Shown here: piece by piece, positions 57,779 to 64,000 of the stretch | Numbering within the stretch: the stretch's first letter is position 1 | How the letters are laid out: the number at the start of each line of letters is the position of its first letter | From: Salticus scenicus | Taxonomy: Eukaryota > Arthropoda > Arachnida > Araneae > Salticidae | Direction: 5' to 3' | NCBI GenBank assembly: GCA_963930645.1 | Contig: OZ005650.1 | Span: forward strand, 235,553,688 to 235,617,687 | Length of the DNA: 64,000 nt | Notes under the pieces: model-generated | Told to the model about the DNA's origin: nothing | The model's input: only the letters and a program-made list of their open reading frames with translations | Database searches by the model: none | Translations under genes and position numbers: made by a program

Positions 57779-58002
57779 CGGTAATATTAAAAATTAAAAA
57801 TGTAAATACTGGTAAAATTTGCGCATGCGTAATGTAAATATTTGTATTTGTACATATTTGTCAATTTTGTAAATATTTCTCACTTGATTTGTATTTCTAT
57901 ATTATCGTTATATGCAACTTAGTATTTGTGTTTTAGATTGTGTAAATTTGTTTAGCTTCGCCTCTTGACCAAGGGTTGCACTGCCCGGGACGTGCAGTCC
58001 TT
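57779..58002 (+). other. 3' untranslated region of the LTR element
   Basis: No env-like frame between the integrase stop and the polypurine tract. GC-richer near 57955-58000. Confidence 0.75.
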
Positions 58003-58015
58003 GGGAGGGGGGCAG
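58003..58015 (+). promoter_or_regulatory. Polypurine tract
   Basis: GGGAGGGGGGCAG directly precedes the TGTT of the 3' LTR, the position from which plus-strand DNA is primed. Confidence 0.85.
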
Positions 58016-58647
58016 TGTTACGAAATTGTAAATAATTGTGTTTATTTTTGTATAAATTCTTTCAAAGAGGCTTAGTTAGTTGATAAAATGCTAATTTTGT
58101 GCATTTCTAGTCGTTTTAGCGTTGAAATAGCCTTATTTTCCCTTAAAAACGCATTAAAAAGCCCCAGTAATGCAGGTAATGGATTTGGCGCCAAATTTGG
58201 CGACTTTTTCCCACCTTGGCGATTTTTTTGGCGACCTTGGCGAGAAAATCCTTATATGGGATATACCACATACGGAAGCTGTAAGTTGATTGGTTGACCA
58301 CTTTCTAGAGTTTTCTCGAAAAATTTGGGTTCCATGGAACAGCATATAAGGAGCGCTTCCTCGCCAAGGCAGTCAGTTCAGTTCAGATCTCAGCCAGCTT
58401 CGCTAGTGCTTGCATTGCTCTTGAGCCTCTTTGAGAGAGACTTGCTTCAAGTGTTATTGCTATACAGTTTGTACTGTGGATTTGCTATTGACAGCTGTTG
58501 TTTAAGCTGTGGTTACCGCTTGAATTGAAGCTGATAATTGGTTTATTGACCTGTATTTTTCTGGAGCTTTCTGTGAATAAATTACTGAATTTTTGTAAGT
58601 TTGGCCTTTCATTCCCGGACAACTCACGAACCCTCAAGTACGCAACA
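58016..58647 (+). repeat. 3' LTR (632 bp)
   Basis: TGTT...AACA, offset exactly 7159 bp from the 5' LTR over its whole length. AATAAA at 58576-58581. Four differences found from the 5' copy. Confidence 0.96.
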
Positions 58648-59470
58648 ATATATATACAGAGAGAGATATATTTTTATTATGAAAACCGGTCTCACATATT
58701 TTATTCTTCAAAACAATTAGCCGTCACTACCCTAGAACAATAAACAATATATAGCAGAAATCTAGTCTTCTTGGAAACTGCCTGAACGATTTTGATAAGA
58801 AATTACAGTCAGTCCCTGATTACCCAATAGGCACAAGAAGCATGTGCTTCCCCTAGAAAATTTTGAAAAGGCCCCAAATTAAACAAAAAATGAGCCCCAG
58901 TTTGTAAGCTTGTGGTCTAAAAGCATTGTCTCATTATAAAAAGTCACAGTACACCTGACTGCGCAACTATCATTTCTAGATTATGTAGGAAATATGCTAA
59001 TGAAGCATTTACAAATTCATTTATAATGGAATAATTTCATATAGTGTGGTGAATATAGGTTTTCACCAGTTTATATTTTGGTACAAAAATGAAGTGAATT
59101 TACTTGTCAACATTTTTAAGCGAATTTACTTGTCTCCAATTCCAGGTAACTACAAAATTTAATGAAAAATTTATAAATTTTTCAAGATGTTTGTACGAGT
59201 CTCTAGACCAAACAGTCAGTGGGGGCCCCCAAATGGATTTGTGCTTCCCCTCAGTTGTAAGGTTAATCGGGCCCTGATTATAGTTAAAGGTTGGATATGG
59301 TAATTCGATTTCAATTTTCTTTATCTCCAGAAAAATTATGTTTTAGTGGTAACCCGCGCTCCGCCCTGAACAAACAAATAATTACTTGAAAACAAACCAC
59401 TGCATCTGCACTACGAATGATTTTTACAATGAGACCGAGTGAACTTGGTCTTCCAGATACTTTCCTTGTA
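58648..59470 (+). repeat. Dispersed repeat split by a hAT-like MITE
   Basis: Second copy of the 42010-42400 repeat: CTGCCTGAACGATTTTGATA before the insertion and GGTAATTCGATTTC, TTTTAGTGGTAACCCG and ACTACGAATGATTTTTAC after it. The LTR retrotransposon lies immediately upstream. Confidence 0.82.
58810..59276. mobile_element. 467-bp hAT-like MITE
   Basis: Termini CAGTCCCTGATTACC (left) and CAGGGCCCGATTAACC (right, minus strand). Direct flanks ATTACAGT (58802-58809) and ATTATAGT (59277-59284), 8 bp with one change. The paralogue at 42170-42177 has a single intact ATTATAGT, giving an empty site. Contains GTGCTTCCCCT near both ends. No coding capacity. Confidence 0.9.
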
Positions 59471-59708
59471 AAACAAGAATTTTTTCTTTTTTTTTAAGTT
59501 AAGATGGGGATTTTATTTAATATCGTTTGATGTCATCATTCTATTGAACTAAAAATTACTGCTTTAAATAGAGTTTTGTCAGATTAATAAGTGTACCTAT
59601 TTTTGTAGTGATCGGTGGGACTGGTTACTTTGTATTTATAACGAATTAAATCCTGATATAACACGACATCCATTTTATCAAAACTAAATCGCGGTCCAGA
59701 AACTTTTC
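59471..59708. other. AT-rich non-coding DNA
   Basis: No gene recognised. Confidence 0.5.
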
Positions 59709-59837
59709 ACTTTCTCTTACCCATAAGGTAGAGAAAGTATTGTTTTTGGGTCAAATTTTCGAACGCGAGGTTTTGTTGTATTTACATGTTCTGAGGTCCC
59801 CTGAATACGAAAATCATGTTTTTAGCAAATGGTCTGT

Positions 59838-59878
<41 letters not shown>

Positions 59879-60020
59879 TGTGTGTGTGTCTGTGTGTGTG
59901 TATGTGTGTCTGTCTGTTATCAGCATATCTCAAAAACAAATTATGGCAGAAAGTTCAAACTTTGTATTCTAATTGTGTATCATAAAGGGATGCTACAGTA
60001 AGCTTTTCGTTAAGATCAAG
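59709..60020 (+). repeat. Dispersed repeat with (TG)n core, copy 2
   Basis: Copy of 14806-15060 with a longer TG/TCTG run (59833-59915). Long cysteine-valine frames here are translations of the microsatellite. Confidence 0.85.
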
Positions 60021-60129
60021 CAAATGGTTCGTGTACAGGACAATCAAGAGAATTCTAATACATTACGTCTATGGGGGAAATTGCAGGTAAGTAGAGTTTA
60101 ACGTCTATAGACTGCACTAAACTAAATGA

Positions 60130-60420
60130 TTCGAAAATATATTTTTTGTAATAGAGATAGTTAACTGGGAAAAAAAAAAATTGTGTATGTAGGAGCCTTG
60201 CCTCCCCCCCCCTCCCCCCCTCGAGGGGAGTAAATTTTCATGATGGGTATCTCTCAAAAGAGCTCGCAAATACCTTTAAAACGAATGGTTGAACCATCGA
60301 TCTGCGATAATTTAAAACAGTTATCGATTTTTTTTTACTTTTAACGAGAAAAAAAAAAATTAGAAAAAAAATCGGTTTTTTTTTTTTTTTTTTTTTTTTT
60401 ATATTGAGAATAAAATAGAC
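60130..60420. repeat. Diverged single unit of the C-run repeat
   Basis: Order of signals as in the right arm of the giant inverted repeat: AGTTAACTGGGAAAA, C runs with TCGAGGGG, AAATTTTCATGATGGGTATC, ACCTTTAAAACGAATGGTTG, GTTATCGATTTTTTTT. Confidence 0.8.
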
Positions 60421-60768
60421 TTTTTTGGATATTTGGTGTTATACAACTTCTCTAATATGGAAATCGTCTGCATTATCATAAAACATATTCTTTATGATGA
60501 TGAAACGTTTTCAAACATTAGGTATTTAAAGAACTGTGTCTCCCTCATGTTTTTCAGTGAAGATTGATTTAAGACAACATTTAGGAGGCCGGTAACAAAT
60601 TGAGCAAAATTAATAATGTTTGTTATTACTCTGTATCGTTAAGTGAACGAAATGAATTGTAACATTAGGATATGTTAATATAGACCCAGTTCAATTTGTT
60701 GATGAATTTGTGCGATAATATCATATTAAATAACAGAGATTCAAGCATTTATTTTAAAGCTAAAAAAA

Positions 60769-60808
<40 letters not shown>

Positions 60809-60859
60809 GCAGCATGTTCATTATTTGTAATATAGTACAGAGCTTTTAATGAAAATTAT
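60421..60859. other. AT-rich non-coding DNA with AAT microsatellite
   Basis: (AAT)n at 60771-60806. No gene recognised. Confidence 0.55.
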
Positions 60860-61360
60860 TCCCACTTTCAGGTAAGTTGGAAAAACACTTTTAAAACAAT
60901 ATACTGCTATCGGAATACAAATATCTTAAATCTTATAAAATATGAGCCTTTTTATGAAAAACTTTTTCACTGCGCATGTACAAAAGATTAAAATTTTTTC
61001 ATTGCATAGGTTGAAAGCTAGCTATATTGGGCAACTTTTGTCAAAAGTGCATTTGAATAGAGTAAAAATTAAACAAGTTATTCGAAAAAGAACAAGCTAT
61101 ATTTTAGATATCTTCCAAGAGTTGAAATTTCTTAAGGGGTTTTTCATATGCCGGGTAATTAATTTGAAGATCTAATTATTTTAACCACTCTCCAAATGTA
61201 TGTTTTCGTGAAAAACCCCTTATAAGCTTGTAACTCTCACATATTTTTGTTTATTCACTACGATTTGTGAGATAATAAGGTTTTTTTTTTTTTTTTTTTC
61301 ACAAAAAAGAACTAAGTGGTTAAAATAGTTGGATCTTTAAATTAATTAATAATAAATATC
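60860..61360. repeat. Diverged inverted repeat
   Basis: AAGGGGTTTTTCA (61134) and TGAAAAACCCCTT (61211), plus TTAACCACT / AGTGGTTAA around 61177 and 61313, form small arms. The left part (ATACTGCTATCGGAATACAAA, split by changes, and CTGCGCATG) distantly resembles the arm of the 15.2-16.5 kb inverted repeat. Confidence 0.5.
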
Positions 61361-61568
61361 GCAATTAAACGGAAAATATTACGATTTTAAAATAAACAAA
61401 GGAATTTTCATGAAATGCGTATTTTATAAATTTAATTAATATAGTTATTTTTGTGTTCCTTATTATATTTTTATTTAATTGTTAAATCTTTTATTAAGAA
61501 TTTAATAGAAATATATGAAATGAAGAAGTATCATGACTTCATGTCAGATATTGTTTTCTCTAACTTCA

Positions 61569-61599
<31 letters not shown>

Positions 61600-61809
61600 T
61601 GAGTGCAAAGCTAATAAAACAAAATAAAAAAGCTTCTTTTCTGTTTTATTCAAAATTTACTACTTTTTTTAATTAATATCTTAAGAAGCTTAAAACTAAT
61701 TGTTCTTGAAAATAATTTTTAGTTTTCCTTGCGATCAAAATGTAATTTAAATTCAGTATCTATACTTCACGATGTATTTTTATTGATTCCAATTATTTTT
61801 AACACTAGA

Positions 61810-61841
<32 letters not shown>

Positions 61842-62813
61842 ATAAGTTTTCTTTAATTGGCTTTTTGTAAAGAAACGTATCCCGTACATTTATAAGAATG
61901 TAACGCCTAAATATGTGATAACTTTATTTCTTTTATTACACAATGTTCTCGGTTTTTTTTTTTTTTTTTTTTCAAAGCGTGTTGTTAAATTTTTTGCGAA
62001 CTCAATTATTTGCATAATAAAAGCAGAAATGAAAAAAAACTTCATGGGTTTAATCAGATATTCTTCTGAAAACTTCGTATTTCTTAGAAAGTATTGATTA
62101 TGCAAAATATAAAGTGACACAACCTATAGAGCTACTTTTTCAATCAATATATGTTCTTTCTTGTTAAATTTGAGATTTGTTTATTTTTCTTTGATCACGG
62201 TAATTTTTTCGAAAATTTGTTATCATATAAAGAATTTATTTCGAATTACTTTCCTAAGTAATATTTTAAAAAATTCAAAATTTAAAATGAAATAACCTAT
62301 ATTAATATTAGCTTATGACTTTTTTTCCCCTTGTGTATATAGGTGCGTGTATGTTTCATATGCTTCCTTTGCAGAAATTAGAAATTTCCTCATCGAAAGT
62401 ACTAAAATTTCTAGGAAATATTTAATACTACCATAGTTGTTAGATTAATAATAAAGTGAAACTTCTAAACTTTACGTAGAATTTAAAATAAAATTTTTGT
62501 TTTAAATTCTGTCAGTGTCAACCGATGTTATCAATGAAATCTTTCAAAAATTAAACTTTATAAACGGTATTGTAGATAATAAAATGCAAATTTAATCCAA
62601 TAGTTTCATAATAAACTATAGACGAAATTGAAATTTTGAAGATAAACTGATAGTTAATTTAGGACTAATGTAAACAAAACAATACCGTAGTACAGGACAT
62701 GAAAAAATAAATTAAATTAAATTAAAAACTTATGTATCGCGGTTCGTTACTAGTAAAATCACAATACTTCAAAGGTAGACTTAGAATGTGCCGAAATTTT
62801 ATACTTTCAGGCC
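61361..62813. other. AT-rich non-coding DNA
   Basis: Poly-A/T runs at 61575-61599, 61811-61834 and 61953-61972. No gene recognised. Confidence 0.6.
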
Positions 62814-62817
62814 TTAA

Positions 62818-63537
62818 GGGGGTATTCTGGTCTAGAAGCCTGAATTTTAGGCATTTTTTAAAGTAAGATTAAAAAAAATGAAAAACATTTTTACTATCCA
62901 TTTTTTTATATGTTTTTTATTGACATTTTGAGAATGTAAAAAAAAAATCACAAAAAGAAAAAAAAACCAAAATTCGCCGAGATACAGGCCGATGGAGTGG
63001 GGGCTTCAAAAAAAACGGTGCGTCCTGGTTGACATGATTTCAACCCTTGTAGTGATCTAAAACAAAAAAATCAAACAAATTCTTCATTAATAAAGATGTC
63101 GCTATCGGGTTGACCATTTTCGAAAAAAAAAAAAAAAAAAAAAATGACAAAATGGCGTTGACTTGAAAAAAAAATTTTTTTTTACCCGACTTTTTTCGAC
63201 CTTTTCGAATTTTTTAAAAATATTGAAAATCAAAATTTTTTAAAATCCAAGGCAGACGCGATAGAGAGTTGTATAAACAAGATATATACCAAATTTCAAA
63301 GCAATCGGTTCAGTAGAACTTGAAATATCATGTCAACCACCTCAAAAAAAGTAGTTTCGAGAAAAACGCGTTTAAAGTTTAGGAAACAATTCTAATGGAA
63401 TAACTTTGAAAATAATATGTTATACTCACTTTGCATCAATCGGCGATCCCAGATCCATACATTGGGCCTTCCTCCTTCTCATAATTCAGCTCTTGAGAAG
63501 TTCTTGATTTTTTTAAATTTCTAGACCAGAATACCCC
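62818..63537. mobile_element. 720-bp TTAA-flanked element
   Basis: Termini GGGGGTATTCTGGTCTAGA (left) and GGGGTATTCTGGTCTAGA (right, minus strand). TTAA at 62814-62817 and 63538-63541. A TTAA duplication is characteristic of piggyBac and Kolobok-type transposases. No coding capacity. Confidence 0.87.
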
Positions 63538-63541
63538 TTAA

Positions 63542-64000
63542 CAATAATCATAAGAAAATAATCTACATTTTTAATTAGTTATTGCATTTACAATAATTAC
63601 AGAAATGTGTACAGTGTAAGCAAGAATTTATCTCCTTGCTCAGCGTATCTTCATCTGGGTGATTATTTCATGTAAGGACAGTGTAGGTGAAAAACTAAAC
63701 GCGCTCGTCGACCTTATTGCGGCCATCGAAATAGAAATGGAGTCGATACCCATCCATGTGCTCGTATCTGTCTGTGTCTGTCGGAGAAGACATCTCCCCA
63801 CTGTCAAGTTGTAAATAATCAATGCTCGCATGTGGAACACTCTAGATTGTAAACTCCATGTGATGCTGTATACAATGCTTTTTTAAGCATCGTATTATCC
63901 ATAATAACTTGAGAATATAAATATTTCTTTTTGGATAGTCCTTTTTTTTCTTTTTCTTTTTTTAACACCTTATATCTAACAGAGTCGAAGAACTGGAGTT
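63542..64000. other. Non-coding or unassigned DNA
   Basis: A less AT-rich patch (63620-63840) has a 66-codon minus-strand frame that matches nothing I know. Confidence 0.45.

Larger units (their letters stand above)
50857..58647 (+). mobile_element. Ty3/gypsy LTR retrotransposon, young but defective
   Basis: The order LTR, primer site, gag, protease, reverse transcriptase, RNase H, integrase, polypurine tract, LTR is that of Ty3/gypsy (Metaviridae), with no env-like frame. The LTRs begin TGTT and end AACA. The flank ATAT (up to six bases, ATATAT) on both sides is the likely target duplication, but it sits in a TA-rich tract so its length is uncertain. The two LTRs differ at four positions. 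Defects: a 1.3-kb element in gag, one extra base and one missing base in pol, and one in-frame stop. I cannot name the clade from memory. Confidence 0.96.

Noticed and set aside
59740..60001. Cysteine-valine-rich peptides
   Set aside because: Translation of a TG/TCTG microsatellite.
63640..63840. 66-codon minus-strand gene
   Set aside because: Short, no recognised motif and no supporting context.

Overview
The window reads as AT-rich (my estimate about 70 percent A+T) nuclear DNA of an arthropod. I found no recognisable host protein-coding gene. Every credible coding stretch belongs to a transposable element, and the rest is nested mobile elements, inverted repeats, tandem arrays and simple sequence. 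The element mix (Ty3/gypsy LTR element, Penelope-like element, mariner, pogo-like and hAT-like elements, tRNA-derived SINEs) and a TCAGT initiator 30 bp downstream of a TATA box fit an arthropod. A spider or other chelicerate is my guess from base composition and repeat style only.

Layout. 0.8-2.7 kb: degenerate tandem copies of a tRNA-Ile-like SINE, then a palindrome. 4.2-8.4 kb: a giant inverted repeat of C-run/G-run units. Its left arm carries a 619-bp element, and the right arm supplies the empty site. 8.8-11.8 kb: two long direct repeats, the second split by a 305-bp element. 15.2-16.5 kb: another inverted repeat. 17.9-25.3 kb: an array of ~300-bp AT-rich units interrupted by a 5.4-kb insertion that contains a 4.6-kb satellite (17 copies of a ~280-bp dimer) and by a 775-bp TA-flanked element. 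25.8-29.8 kb: a pogo-like element with a decayed transposase, a Tc1-like palindromic MITE, a palindrome holding a hammerhead-ribozyme-like motif in each arm, and two inverted copies of a tRNA-containing element. 30.3-33.5 kb: an AT-rich span bounded by inverted termini. 36.5-39.4 kb: a dispersed element with internal tandem repeats and a 20-bp minisatellite. 40.4-41.7 kb: a ~155-bp array split by a tRNA-Thr SINE with 10-bp target duplications. 43.2-44.7 kb: a mariner remnant with a hAT-like MITE inside it. 46.5-50.3 kb: a nest of MITEs and a Penelope-like fragment with GIY-YIG domain and hammerhead motif.

50.86-58.65 kb: a Ty3/gypsy retrotransposon with 632-bp LTRs differing at only four positions that I could find, a tRNA-Leu primer site, gag and pol. 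It is recent but defective: a 1.3-kb element splits gag, and pol carries two single-base indels and one premature stop. 58.8-63.5 kb: a hAT-like MITE with 8-bp target duplications, a second copy of the C-run repeat, and a TTAA-flanked element.

The genes do not form a pathway. They are parts of selfish elements, mostly non-autonomous or broken. What is most informative is the nesting: several insertions have an intact paralogous site inside the same window, so their borders and target duplications can be read directly. The least familiar observations are the paired hammerhead-like motifs, the satellite growing inside a transposon, and the CA-flanked element in gag with dense AGAGTGA subterminal repeats.
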